64,000 nucleotides of DNA from JAHQVI01 sp963749875 (GTDB lineage: Bacteria; Pseudomonadota; Alphaproteobacteria; Rhizobiales; Rhodomicrobiaceae). The stretch lies in assembly GCA_963749875.1 (NCBI GenBank), contig CAVVOX010000004.1:124001-188000 (forward strand), given 5' to 3'. Below the pieces are notes generated by a model. That model worked only from the letters and a program-made list of their open reading frames with translations, ran no database searches and was not told the origin of the DNA. A program made the position numbers and the translations under genes. Positions 9,443-17,489 of this stretch are shown here, piece by piece (the first letter of the stretch is position 1; every line of letters starts with the position of its first letter).

Positions 9443-9614
9443 ACTCCGCGAAATGGCATAGTCTGCGTCGCCCCGGCCGCCGAGCCGGGGCCTATTCGCC
9501 TAATGACTCGGCGAAGTGCTTGCCGACAGGCGATTGGCTCCCGGATCGGCCTGCGGCCGTCCGGGATGACGAATTGAGAGCATTATTCGCAGATGTCTCA
9601 ATGGGGAGAGGTAG
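9443..9614 (+). repeat. Intergenic repeat family A, copy 1
   Basis: About 170 bases sharing the order TCTGCGTCGCC, GAGTCGGCGAAGTGCTTG-like segment, ATTGG-TCCCGGATCGGCC, CCGTCCGGGATGACGAATTG and ATGGGGAGAG with copies at 30839-31010 (inverted), 45477-45622 and 48672-48846 (inverted). It contains short palindromes (CCCCGGC..GCCGGGG and CCCGGATCGGCCTGCGGCCGTCCGGG). It lies between ptsN and a lipoprotein gene. Confidence 0.8.
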
Positions 9615-9665
9615 TCCCGCTATCACTCCACCCAGGTCTATCCCCGATGATCCCGGGTCTGTCGC

Positions 9666-10118
9666 TCAGGCGCAGGAACCCTCGATCTTGTGCAGATCCG
9701 CGGTATCTGTCTGTCCCTGATTTTCGGTGACTTCCGACAGCGTGATCACGCCAAGCGTGAGCCCGATCTGAGGCTCCGCTTTCAGATAGGCAGTCTTACC
9801 CGGCTCAAGGACGAGTTTGGCCTGATCCTCTCCACCGCCGAAATTGACGTTGAGCTCAAAATTGCCGACGGTGACCTCATGCGGACCCGGACTGAGATTG
9901 CAGACCACGAATCCGTTCGGCTGGCTGGCGCCTACACTCTTGCCGTCAACGAAATAATCGGGTTGAACGGCGAATCCGAGCGGCGACGTCCGGTAGATGA
10001 CGAGGCGTGACGCTTCCGGCGCAAGGCTTGCCGAAAGAACCTCCGTGCCCGTCGGGCCGCTCGTGGCACAGCCCGTCAGTAGCGCTGCGGACAGCGCTAA
10101 AACTCCACGAATACGCAT
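9666..10118 (-). CDS. Small lipoprotein, DUF2846-like
   Basis: A 150-residue protein with a lipoprotein signal (lipobox LTGC at about residues 14-17), so it is probably anchored in the outer or inner membrane facing the periplasm. The rest is a beta-rich domain (RLVIYRTSPLGFAVQPDYFVDGKSVG, then GPHEVTVGNFELNVNFGG) that resembles DUF2846 lipoproteins: an RP/YRxxP-type strand, an inner DGK turn and a PGxHxV strand. Function of the family is unknown. No partner gene is obvious. Confidence 0.72.
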   Translation of the reverse strand: MRIRGVLALSAALLTGCATSGPTGTEVLSASLAPEASRLVIYRTSPLGFAVQPDYFVDGKSVGASQPNGFVVCNLSPGPHEVTVGNFELNVNFGGGEDQAKLVLEPGKTAYLKAEPQIGLTLGVITLSEVTENQGQTDTADLHKIEGSCA

Positions 10119-10246
10119 GAAACTCCCCCAATACCGACCGCCCCCCGACGGACCCTCGGTAATTACCTATGCGGTTACATCAGGGCAAGCGGATTCTCGG
10201 CTTTCGCCCATTGATCGGCTGGGGATTGCGGCAGAAGCGACCCGCT

Positions 10247-10948
10247 TCACATGCTCATCCATTCGGCCAGCGCCTTATTGACCGCATCGGGCTTCTCGAT
10301 AAGCGTCATGTGGCCGCATTCGGGCACGATGACCAGGAGCGCGTCCTCGATGCCGTCGGCCATCTCCCTGGCGGTCTCGGGCGGCGTCAGCTCGTCATGA
10401 TCGCCAACGAGGACGAGTGTCGGACAGGCGATCGCAACCAGGTCCTTGCGCGAATCCGCCCGCTGCATGATCGCCAGCGCATGGCGGATGAAGGCCTCGC
10501 TGCCATATTCCTCCGCCATCGTGAGGTAAAGCCGCCGCAGCGCAGCATCACCGTGCCGGCTCGGATGCACGATCGTCGGATAATGCTCCTCCAGCGTCTC
10601 GCGATAGCGGCCCGCATGAGCCATTGCGATGCGCTCCCGGCGCCGTTCCGCCTGTTCCGGCGTCTCAGGCCGCGCGGAGGTGTCAAGAAGCGCCAGCTTT
10701 TCCACACGGTCCGCCGCCTGCCGCATGATTTCGAAGGCGATGTAACCGCCGAGTGAAAAGCCGGCCAGCGCGAAACGCGGCGGGGCTGCAGCGAGAATAT
10801 TGCCGGCGATCTCGACGAGGGTTTCGCCGCGCATATGGTCGGCGAGCGTGACCGGCCCGAAACGCCACAATGCCGGGATCTGGTTGAAATAGACCGTCGC
10901 CGTACAGCTCAATCCGGAAACGAGGACCGTGGGTCGCGGGTCGGTCAT
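10247..10948 (-). CDS. Alpha/beta hydrolase
   Basis: A 233-residue alpha/beta-hydrolase. The nucleophile elbow is GFSLGGYIAF (Ser about 81), the acid is likely in LVGDHDELTPP, and the catalytic histidine in ECGHMTLIEKP near the C-terminus. The segment DDxLTPPxxAxEMAD is usual for esterase/lactonase-type members such as 3-oxoadipate enol-lactonase relatives, but the substrate cannot be told. I prefer the ATG at 10948 over the longer frame to 11032, because the fold begins at PRPTVLVSG. It is monocistronic. Confidence 0.85.
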   Translation of the reverse strand: MTDPRPTVLVSGLSCTATVYFNQIPALWRFGPVTLADHMRGETLVEIAGNILAAAPPRFALAGFSLGGYIAFEIMRQAADRVEKLALLDTSARPETPEQAERRRERIAMAHAGRYRETLEEHYPTIVHPSRHGDAALRRLYLTMAEEYGSEAFIRHALAIMQRADSRKDLVAIACPTLVLVGDHDELTPPETAREMADGIEDALLVIVPECGHMTLIEKPDAVNKALAEWMSM

Positions 10949-11086
10949 GATCGGCTCCCTGGCGATGGAGGAGAGAGAGGCGGGCCCATTTTGCCCTGAG
11001 AATATTAGCTCACACTCGCCCGGACGGCGCAACGCCCGCCGGCTACCGACAGGCAGGCGCTAAGCGGCCCGGGGGGGCCCAGCCAC

Positions 11087-11112
11087 AAAAAAGGGCGCCG
11101 AAGCGCCCTTTT
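11087..11112 (-). terminator. Intrinsic terminator, usable in both directions
   Basis: A 7-bp stem AAGGGCG / CGCCCTT (11091-11097 and 11104-11110) with a 6-base loop, flanked by an A-run on the left and a T-run on the right. On the minus strand the stem is followed by U's, so it should end the hsp20-DUF1150 transcript, 110 bases after the DUF1150 stop. Confidence 0.7.
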
Positions 11113-11120
11113 CCGGTTCG

Positions 11121-11226
11121 TTAGCGCAACGCGCGTCCAGGTGGACACGGACAGTTGCGCTCTTCCTTTAAAATAGATCAACTTAACGTCGTTCAAGTGA
11201 GTCCACTTGAACGAGGGTTGATCTAG
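11121..11226 (-). repeat. Mosaic two-hairpin repeat family B, copy 1
   Basis: Two adjacent hairpins: AGCGCAAC...GTTGCGCT (11123-11161 region) and AGATCAAC...GTTGATCT (about 11174-11224, with CAAGTG/CACTTG inside). The outer ends are TTAG and CTAG. The CTAG at 11223-11226 supplies the TAG stop of the DUF1150 gene. Related copies are at 23338, 33520, 56606 and 61304. Confidence 0.85.
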
Positions 11227-11495
11227 TGAACGCTGACCGGTTCCAGATTGTGCTCTTTCGCGTTCTCGATCGCCGCAAAATGCGTGTCGGTTAACGCCAG
11301 CGGTGTCCCGTCGGCGGCATGAACGGCGAAGATCGTGATCCCCTCTGGCAGGCCTTCGAGCTGCGGATACATCTGCTCGGCCTCTTTCGGGCTCATCGTT
11401 TTGATGTAAGCGATCTCGCCGTCACCAAGCGCCGCGAATTCAAGTTCGGACATGGCGAGAGGAGCCTCTATCGTGTGATCGTCATGTGACATCAT
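11223..11495 (-). CDS. DUF1150 family protein, hsp20 partner
   Basis: A 90-residue acidic protein matching DUF1150: LEFAALGDGEIAYIKTMSPKEAEQMYP, then an EGITIFAVHAADGTPLALTD strand pair. DUF1150 proteins commonly follow small heat-shock genes in Alphaproteobacteria, as here (71 bases downstream). The role is unknown; a link to stress or proteostasis is inferred from context only. A GAGGAG site precedes the ATG at 11495. The stop codon lies inside the terminal CTAG of repeat B copy 1. Confidence 0.85.
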   Translation of the reverse strand: MMSHDDHTIEAPLAMSELEFAALGDGEIAYIKTMSPKEAEQMYPQLEGLPEGITIFAVHAADGTPLALTDTHFAAIENAKEHNLEPVSVH

Positions 11496-11566
11496 GGGTT
11501 TCTCCTCTTAGCTGGCGTTAACTTCCGGCACTTCGCTGCAGCTCGACCTGCGGGACAACAATAGCA

Positions 11567-11989
11567 TTATGAACGATCTTTAATTTCAATTCGTTTGACG
11601 CCGTGGTTCGGTTCAGGGCGTATCAGGTCGATGTTCAAAAGTCCGTTATCCAACTCGGCGGACAGTACATGCAAACCGTCTGCCAAAACGAAACTGCGCT
11701 GAAACTGCCTTGCGGCAATCCCGCGATGCAGAAATTTGCGCGGCTTTTCGGCCTGCTGCGCACCGCAGATCATAAGCTCATTGCCTTCGACCGCCACCTC
11801 CAGCTGGTCCTGCGCGAAGCCAGCCACAGCCAGCACGATGCGGATGCGTTCGCTCTGTCCTTCTGCGGCTGGTATGCGTTCGATGTTATAAGGAGGATAC
11901 CCGTCGCCGGCACTCTTTGCGATACGATCGAGCATTCGCTCGATATCCTCAAAGCCCAGGAGTAACGGATTGTTTCCTATGCGCGACAT
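11567..11989 (-). CDS. Small heat-shock protein, Hsp20/IbpA type
   Basis: A 140-residue class A small heat-shock chaperone that binds unfolding proteins without ATP. The alpha-crystallin domain spans about residues 30-130: YPPYNIERI, IRIVLAVAGFAQDQLEVAVEGNELMI, then HRGIAARQFQRSFVLADGLHV and the LxNGLLxIDL strand. The length and the GYPPYNIE motif are IbpA-like. The frame is open to 12109, but the family start is MSRIGNNPLL at 11989. It heads the hsp20-DUF1150 pair; sigma-32 or ROSE-type control is common for such genes but I did not identify a thermosensor here. Confidence 0.93.
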   Translation of the reverse strand: MSRIGNNPLLLGFEDIERMLDRIAKSAGDGYPPYNIERIPAAEGQSERIRIVLAVAGFAQDQLEVAVEGNELMICGAQQAEKPRKFLHRGIAARQFQRSFVLADGLHVLSAELDNGLLNIDLIRPEPNHGVKRIEIKDRS

Positions 11990-12207
11990 CCCAAAGCCCC
12001 AGCAAAGCGACCTCGCCTCATTCGGCGCCGCGAGGCCTCCGCCGCGTGGTGGAGTTTGCCAAGCACCCCCGAACGCCAATTCGTGTATATAAGGTAACAC
12101 ACCATTCATTCAAGAAGACAGGTCCGCACCTAAAAAAACGCAGAAGCCGTTGCTATTTGGCGCATTCCTCTTACAAAATTCCAACTTCCATCCAAAATGA
12201 AAGTTCA

Positions 12208-12987
12208 ATGTTCTTCTACGCATCGAAAATTATCTGGTTTGTCATCCAGCCCTCGACTCTGCTGCTGCTTCTGTTCGTCCTGGGCCTTCTGCTTTATCGC
12301 ATGGGGCGGACGAGGGCGGGAATCCGGGTTCTCGTCGCCGCCGTGGCGATCTACGCGATCGGAGGGCTCTCGCCGCTCGCTACCGCCATGATGCTGTCGC
12401 TGGAGTGGCCCTACAGCGCGCCGTCGGTGAAAGACATCAAGCGGCTGGACGGCATCATCGTGCTCGGGGGCATGCTCGATCCTTACCTCTCAAGTAAAAG
12501 AGGCGAAATTGCCTTGAACGACGCTGCCGAACGTCTGACGGAAACGGCGGCGCTTGCCTATCGCTTCCCACAGGCGCGGATCGTTTTCGCGGGCGGGGAC
12601 AGCAGCGTTCTTTATCGCAGCACCAGTGAAGCGAGCTTCGCGGAGCAATTTTTCACGCAGATCGGCATCGATCCGGCCCGCATAACCCTTGAGAGTCGAT
12701 CGCGGAACACCTGGGAAAATGCGGTTTTCACGAAGAAACTCATCAATCCGAAGCCGGCGGAGCGCTGGCTGCTGGTCACATCGGCATCCCATATGCGCCG
12801 CGCGATGGGTTGTTTTCGTGCCGCAGACTTCGACGTCACGCCCTGGCCAGTCGATTTCCGCACCAGCGGACCGGAGGATTTGCTGGTGCTCCCACCGGGT
12901 CCGTCGGATGCATGGAATCGCATCGATACGGTCACGCGCGAGTGGATCGGCTATATCGCCTATGCGCTGACGGGCCGTCTCAAATGA
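12208..12987 (+). CDS. YdcF-like DUF218 membrane protein
   Basis: A 259-residue protein with two N-terminal hydrophobic helices (residues about 5-25 and 38-55) followed by a DUF218 domain: GIIVLGGML, then FPQARIVFAGGDS, RSRNTWENAVFTKKLI and LLVTSASHMRRAMGCF. The ASHMRRA box is typical of ElyC/SanA/YdcF proteins, some of which affect cell-envelope integrity. The frame is open from 11917, but the ATG at 12208 gives the membrane anchor at the expected place. It ends 9 bases from the convergent DUF934 gene. Confidence 0.88.
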   Translation: MFFYASKIIWFVIQPSTLLLLLFVLGLLLYRMGRTRAGIRVLVAAVAIYAIGGLSPLATAMMLSLEWPYSAPSVKDIKRLDGIIVLGGMLDPYLSSKRGEIALNDAAERLTETAALAYRFPQARIVFAGGDSSVLYRSTSEASFAEQFFTQIGIDPARITLESRSRNTWENAVFTKKLINPKPAERWLLVTSASHMRRAMGCFRAADFDVTPWPVDFRTSGPEDLLVLPPGPSDAWNRIDTVTREWIGYIAYALTGRLK

Positions 12988-12996
12988 TCGGGACGC

Positions 12997-13509
12997 TTAG
13001 CGCGCCGTCCAGCGGGCGCTCAGAATGTTCCGAAGCTGGCCATAGCCGCGCTGATAGGCAAGGCTCATGGCGCGTTCCGCTTCGAGCCAATGGGCTTCCG
13101 GCTGGCGTTCGGCCTGGGCGCCGGAAATCTCGACCGTGTCGAAGCCGCAGCTCCGCGCCAGGGCATATTGATCGGCGATGAGACGGCCGGTCGCGCGCAG
13201 CTCGCCCTTATAGCCGAGACGCCGCAGGCGCGTGGCGATGGAATAGCCGCGCCCGTCGGCCGATTTCGGAAACAGCACGGAGATCAGATGCAGGCGGCCA
13301 AACCACGGGGCCAGCGAGTCGGGATCGACATCATTGGAGATTTCGACGCCAAGGCGCTTGCCGGCCTCGGCCAGGGCGGCGCCGTGTTCCAGAAAGACGC
13401 TGAGCGGCAGCAGGAGCTTGTCCGGCGATGCGTCGTCCACGAAGGCACCATCGGGATCGGGGCGGACCCAGTCGTCGCCGGCAAAATGTCCGTCCCTAAT
13501 GAGCGGCAT
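12997..13509 (-). CDS. DUF934 protein of the sulfite reductase operon
   Basis: A 170-residue DUF934 protein (LLLPLSVFLEH, then GRGYSIATRLRRLGYKGELRATG and LIADQYALARSCGFDTVE). The family occurs next to assimilatory sulfite reductase genes in Proteobacteria and is thought to help sulfite reduction, though its activity is unproven. The start overlaps the end of cysI by 14 bases, so the two are translationally coupled. In many relatives cysH (PAPS/APS reductase) lies here too; it is absent. Confidence 0.88.
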   Translation of the reverse strand: MPLIRDGHFAGDDWVRPDPDGAFVDDASPDKLLLPLSVFLEHGAALAEAGKRLGVEISNDVDPDSLAPWFGRLHLISVLFPKSADGRGYSIATRLRRLGYKGELRATGRLIADQYALARSCGFDTVEISGAQAERQPEAHWLEAERAMSLAYQRGYGQLRNILSARWTAR

Positions 13510-15151
13510 AAAGCGCCTCTTTCATGACATTATGGCCGAGCCGCTGATAGGTTTGCCTGAAGTTTTCGCCGTCCCGGCGCTTTTCGAGATAGAAATGGAT
13601 GAGCTTCTCGATGGCGTCAGCAACGCCCTCGGCCGGAAAGCCGGGACCGGAGCGCTCGCCGATCGCGGCGCTGTCGGTCGGATCGCCGCCGAGGGTGATC
13701 TGATAGGCTTCCGCGCCGGTCTTCTCCAGGCCGAGAATGCCGATATCGCCGACATGGTGATGGCCGCAGGCATTGATGCAGCCGGAGATCTTGATGCGGA
13801 TCGGCCCGATCTTCTCCTGCAGCGCCGGATCGGCGAAACGCTCGGTGATCTCCTGAGCGATCGGGATCGACCGCGCCGTCGCCAGCGCGCAATAATCGAG
13901 GCCGGGACAGGCCACGACATCGCTGATCAGCTCGGCATTGGCGGAGGCCAGTTCGCCGTCCTCCAGATCCTGCCATAGGGCGTGCAAATCGGACTTCTTG
14001 ACATAGGGCAGGATGATGTTCTGCTCGGCCGAGACGCGCAGTTCGCCCAGACTGAACTTGTCGGCCGCAGCGGCCATAGCGCGAATCTGTTCGGCGGTCG
14101 CATCGCCCGGCGCGCCGCCGGTCGGCTTCAGCGAGATGACCGCGATCGTATAGCCGGGCGCCTTGTGAGGGCGTGTGTTCACCCGGACCCAGCGGGCGAA
14201 ATCCGGCTGCGCGGCCAACGATCCGGCCAGAACCTCGCTTGTGTCCGGCAATGTCTCATAAGCGGGCGGGGTGAAGAACTGCTGGATACGGGCGAGCTCC
14301 TTCTCGACCGGGATCGACTTATCCAGCGGAATCCGGGCGAATTCGCCCTCGACCGCGTCGCGGAAAGCCTCGCCGCCCTTTTCGTGGACGAGGATCTTGA
14401 TCCGCGCCTTGTACTTGTTGTCGCGGCGGCCTTCGGCGTTATAGACGCGCATGATCGCCTCGACATAGCGCAAGAGATCGACCGCCGGCACGAAATCGCG
14501 CACCTTGATGCCGATCATCGGCGTGCGGCCAAGCCCACCGCCGGCCCAGACTTCATAGCCGACCCGGCCCTCGTCGCTCTCCACGATGCGCAGGCCGATA
14601 TCATGGAATTTGATCACCGCACGGTCGGCGCCCGCGCCGGTCACGGCGATCTTGAACTTGCGCGGCAGGAAGGAGAATTCCGGGTGATTGCTCGACCATT
14701 GCCGCAGGAGCTCGCAGGTCGGCCGCGGATCGGCGATCTCGTCGGCGGCGACGCCGGAATAGGGATCGGCCGTCACATTGCGGATGCAGTTGCCGGACGT
14801 CTGGATGGCATGCATTTCGACGTCCGCCAGCTCATCGAGAATGTCGGGCACGTCCTTCAGCTTCGGCCAGTTGAGCTGGATGTTCTGCCGCGTGGTGAAA
14901 TGGCCGTAGCCCCTGTCATATCTTTCGGCGATGTCGGCGAGCTTGCGCATCTGCCGCGAGGACAGGGTGCCATAGGGGATGGCGACGCGCAGCATATAGG
15001 CGTGAAGCTGGAGATAGAGACCGTTCATCAGCCGCAGCGGCTTGAACTCCTCTTCATTCAGCGCGCCGGAAAGCCGCCGTTCGACCTGGCCGCGGAACTG
15101 CGCCACGCGCTCGCGGACGAATTGATGATCGAATTCATCATATCGATACAT
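13496..15151 (-). CDS. cysI: Nitrite/sulfite reductase hemoprotein (CysI type)
   Basis: A 551-residue siroheme and [4Fe-4S] enzyme that reduces sulfite to sulfide for cysteine synthesis. Two ferredoxin-like half domains alternate with two catalytic halves. The cluster ligands are visible near the C-terminus as CPGLDYC (CX5C) and GCINAC (CX3C) in SGCINACGHHHVGDIGILG. GHFTTRQNIQLNW is the conserved N-terminal substrate/siroheme segment. DUF2849 upstream and DUF934 downstream make assimilatory sulfite reduction more likely than nitrite reduction. I start at the ATG at 15151; the frame extends to 15418 but that part is the DUF2849 gene out of frame. Confidence 0.93.
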   Translation of the reverse strand: MYRYDEFDHQFVRERVAQFRGQVERRLSGALNEEEFKPLRLMNGLYLQLHAYMLRVAIPYGTLSSRQMRKLADIAERYDRGYGHFTTRQNIQLNWPKLKDVPDILDELADVEMHAIQTSGNCIRNVTADPYSGVAADEIADPRPTCELLRQWSSNHPEFSFLPRKFKIAVTGAGADRAVIKFHDIGLRIVESDEGRVGYEVWAGGGLGRTPMIGIKVRDFVPAVDLLRYVEAIMRVYNAEGRRDNKYKARIKILVHEKGGEAFRDAVEGEFARIPLDKSIPVEKELARIQQFFTPPAYETLPDTSEVLAGSLAAQPDFARWVRVNTRPHKAPGYTIAVISLKPTGGAPGDATAEQIRAMAAAADKFSLGELRVSAEQNIILPYVKKSDLHALWQDLEDGELASANAELISDVVACPGLDYCALATARSIPIAQEITERFADPALQEKIGPIRIKISGCINACGHHHVGDIGILGLEKTGAEAYQITLGGDPTDSAAIGERSGPGFPAEGVADAIEKLIHFYLEKRRDGENFRQTYQRLGHNVMKEALYAAH

Positions 15152-15494
15152 GCTGGGCCTTCCCCTGATCGCCTGCCGGGAAGCGAGCCGGACGAGGCTT
15201 GGGTGCATCGGGCCAGAAAGAGGGGCGGGCGCGGACGCGCATCTTTTCCCGGTAATGGATCGGCTCCGGCGCGCCGCTCTCATCGACTTCGACCGCCACG
15301 AGATAGACGCCGACGACGCGGTTGCCGTCCTCATCCGCCTGGGCGAGCGCTTCGAGTTCGGCCGCTTCCTCAGGCCCGCTGGCGATCCGCGCCGCGCGAT
15401 GGTCGCCGGTCCAGCCATCCTCCGAGAGAAAGACCGAATGGCCCTCCAGGAGGTGATTTGCCGTTACGATATTGAATGCCGATTTCTTCGCCAT
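15138..15494 (-). CDS. DUF2849 protein of the sulfite reductase operon
   Basis: A 118-residue DUF2849 protein (FNIVTANHLLEGHSVFLSED, then GNRVVGVYLVAVEVDESG). The family is nearly always upstream of cysI in Alphaproteobacteria, with cysG before it; its biochemical role is unknown. It overlaps cysI by 14 bases. ATG codons lie at 15500 and 15494; GGAG sits at the right distance only for 15494. No cysG (siroheme synthase) is present upstream; the next gene is a divergent regulator. Confidence 0.87.
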   Translation of the reverse strand: MAKKSAFNIVTANHLLEGHSVFLSEDGWTGDHRAARIASGPEEAAELEALAQADEDGNRVVGVYLVAVEVDESGAPEPIHYREKMRVRARPSFWPDAPKPRPARFPAGDQGKAQHVSI

Positions 15495-15643
15495 CACCAT
15501 CTCCGCATGAAACGCTTGCCGCTGGCCTTTTCAAAAATCCGGTCCACCGAGAGGCCGGCGCGCCCGCGATTTTCGCTCGAATATTCGTCTCCGGTCCGGC
15601 GCTTCTGCCGAATTTTGTTTTCAAAAACGAACGCGAATGATAA

Positions 15644-15659
15644 TTCTATGCTCATAGAA
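15644..15659. promoter_or_regulatory. Palindromic operator candidate, cysI side
   Basis: TTCTATG CT CATAGAA is a 16-base sequence with 7-base perfect inverted arms, between the DUF2849-cysI operon and the divergent XRE-cupin regulator. A second, weaker site with the same half-site form lies at 15768-15781. Together they fit binding of a dimeric helix-turn-helix protein. Confidence 0.55.
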
Positions 15660-15767
15660 GCCGGAAGAGACGTCGCATATCTCCTGCATTCGTCGTACTG
15701 GATGAAAAATCGCCTCTTTCAGCACTGATGCGGGCCGGCATCGGCCATCATCGCATCCGCCATGCTG

Positions 15768-15781
15768 TTCTTTTTATAGAA
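15768..15781. promoter_or_regulatory. Second operator candidate, regulator side
   Basis: TTCTTTTTATAGAA keeps the TTCT...ATAGAA half-sites of the palindrome at 15644-15659 and sits about 30 bases before the regulator start codon, where binding would allow autoregulation. Confidence 0.4.
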
Positions 15782-15810
15782 CAGACTAGACATGAGGTCA
15801 TAACAAAAAA

Positions 15811-16443
15811 ATGTCAATCAGAAAGGGAGCGTCACCGGCCGAGCCGCCGCCGGTCACGGCCAAGCTGGGCAAGACGATCAACCGGCTCCGGCGCGCCTAT
15901 AATTATTCGCTTGGCGATCTTTCGGAGCAGTCGGGGGTGGCAAAGTCCATCATCTCGCAGATCGAGAAGAATGAGACCAACCCGACGCTCGGCACGATCT
16001 ACAAGCTGGCCCGCGCCTTGAACGCGCCGATCGAGGAGATCCTGCGCGGCGAGGATGCGCCGGCGCTGATCGAGAAGCTCGGCCCCTCCGGCACGCCGCT
16101 GCTCGTCAGCGATGACGGCCTCTGCCGGCTGCGCATCATCGGCTGGATCAAGACCGTGGAGCTGGTGCAGTGGTATTATTTCGAGGCGGAGCCGGGCGGT
16201 GTGCTGGAATCGGAGCCGCACCCCGCCGGATCGATCGAGAATCTGAGCCTGCTCAGCGGCCGGGTGTCGATCACCGTCGGGGATGAGGTGTTCAACCTTT
16301 CGGCGGGCGAAACGGCGCGTTATGCGGGCGATCGGCCGCACCGGATCGCGAATGAAGGCGATGGGGTGGTCACTGCGCTGATGGTCAACCTGCTCGGCCC
16401 GGTCGCTGCGGCGGGACAGTCGCTCGATCGGGGCACCGGCTAG
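15811..16443 (+). CDS. XRE-cupin regulator (SutR/PuuR-like)
   Basis: A 210-residue regulator with an N-terminal Cro/C1 helix-turn-helix (about residues 20-80: INRLRRAYNYSLGDLSEQSG, KSIISQIEKNETNPTLGTIYKLA) and a C-terminal cupin (about 135-200: HPAGSIENLSLLSGRVSITVG, LSAGETARYAGDRPHRI). Members include SutR/YdcN, which controls sulfur utilisation in E. coli. Divergent placement from the sulfite reductase operon and shared palindromes suggest it regulates that operon and itself. The ligand is unknown. Confidence 0.88.
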   Translation: MSIRKGASPAEPPPVTAKLGKTINRLRRAYNYSLGDLSEQSGVAKSIISQIEKNETNPTLGTIYKLARALNAPIEEILRGEDAPALIEKLGPSGTPLLVSDDGLCRLRIIGWIKTVELVQWYYFEAEPGGVLESEPHPAGSIENLSLLSGRVSITVGDEVFNLSAGETARYAGDRPHRIANEGDGVVTALMVNLLGPVAAAGQSLDRGTG

Positions 16444-16556
16444 ATACGCCCGCCCTCAAAAGTCGCGGCGCGGCTCTGGAAATCCCGGCGAAGGTTGATC
16501 TAAGAACGCCGGAAAGCGAATATGGCGCCGCCTGTCGCAGCAAGCCGGAGCAAACA

Positions 16557-17489
16557 ATGGACGTTGTCTTGCCTTTCTCGCGTGAGTTCGAGTTCACGCC
16601 CGGCGTTGCCGAGGAGGTGGTTCCGGGACTTCGGCGCATCGTGGCCAACAACCCCAATCCCTTCACCTTCAAAGGCACGAACAGCTATATCGTCGGCAAA
16701 GGCGCCGTCGCCGTCATCGATCCGGGGCCGGATGACGAGGCTCACCTTTCAGCCATCCTTGCCGAGCTCGAGAAGACCGGCGAGCGCGTCTCCCATATCT
16801 TCCTGACGCACACGCACAAGGACCATTGCGCGGGACTTGCCCGCTTCGCCGGGATGACCGGGGCGCAAGTGCTCGGCTACGGCCTGGACGCCGATAGAAG
16901 GGAAGCGATCAAGAGCAATCCGGGCAGCGAAGCCTATCTGGACGCCGATTTCGTCCCCGATCGGGCGCTGAAAGGCGGCGAGCGCGTCACAGGCGATGAT
17001 TGGGAGCTGGAAGCCGTGTTCACGCCGGGCCATGCGCCCGATCATCTGTGCTTTGCCTTGAACGACGGCGCCACCCTCTTATCGGGCGACCACGTCATGG
17101 GCTGGAATACGACGGTCATCGCCCCGCCCGAGGGCGATATGGGCGACTATATCCGCTCGCTGGAATTGCTGCTCGACCGTCCCGAGGACACCTATTTTCC
17201 CGGCCATGGCGGGCGCGTCGATCAGGCGCACCGGCTGGTTAAGGCGTTCATGCTGCACCGGCGCTGGAGAGAGACGCAGATCCTGGAGTGCCTGCGGGAC
17301 GGGCTCGAGACTATCGATTCAATTGTTCCCAGAATTTACGAAGGGCTCGCGTCCTCGCTGTACGACGCTGCCGCTTACTCCGTCTTCGCTCACTTGAAGC
17401 TTCTGGCTGAGACCGGACGCGTGTCGACTGACTCTGAGCCCGAGCCTGACCGTCATTCCCGTTACTGGATATCTGACGGACGCGATTGA
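16557..17489 (+). CDS. Metallo-beta-lactamase fold hydrolase (LACTB2-like)
   Basis: A 310-residue MBL-fold enzyme. The metal motif is THTHKDH (His85, His87, Asp89, His90), with the later histidines in FTPGHAPDHLCF, SGDHVMGW and FPGHGGRV. The C-terminal extension (about 225-295) forms a winged-helix-like domain as in LACTB2/endoribonuclease-type members. The substrate (RNA or a thioester) cannot be fixed. GGAG is 4 bases before the ATG. The last 179 bases overlap the 3' end of the convergent DUF1499 gene. Confidence 0.9.
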   Translation: MDVVLPFSREFEFTPGVAEEVVPGLRRIVANNPNPFTFKGTNSYIVGKGAVAVIDPGPDDEAHLSAILAELEKTGERVSHIFLTHTHKDHCAGLARFAGMTGAQVLGYGLDADRREAIKSNPGSEAYLDADFVPDRALKGGERVTGDDWELEAVFTPGHAPDHLCFALNDGATLLSGDHVMGWNTTVIAPPEGDMGDYIRSLELLLDRPEDTYFPGHGGRVDQAHRLVKAFMLHRRWRETQILECLRDGLETIDSIVPRIYEGLASSLYDAAAYSVFAHLKLLAETGRVSTDSEPEPDRHSRYWISDGRD

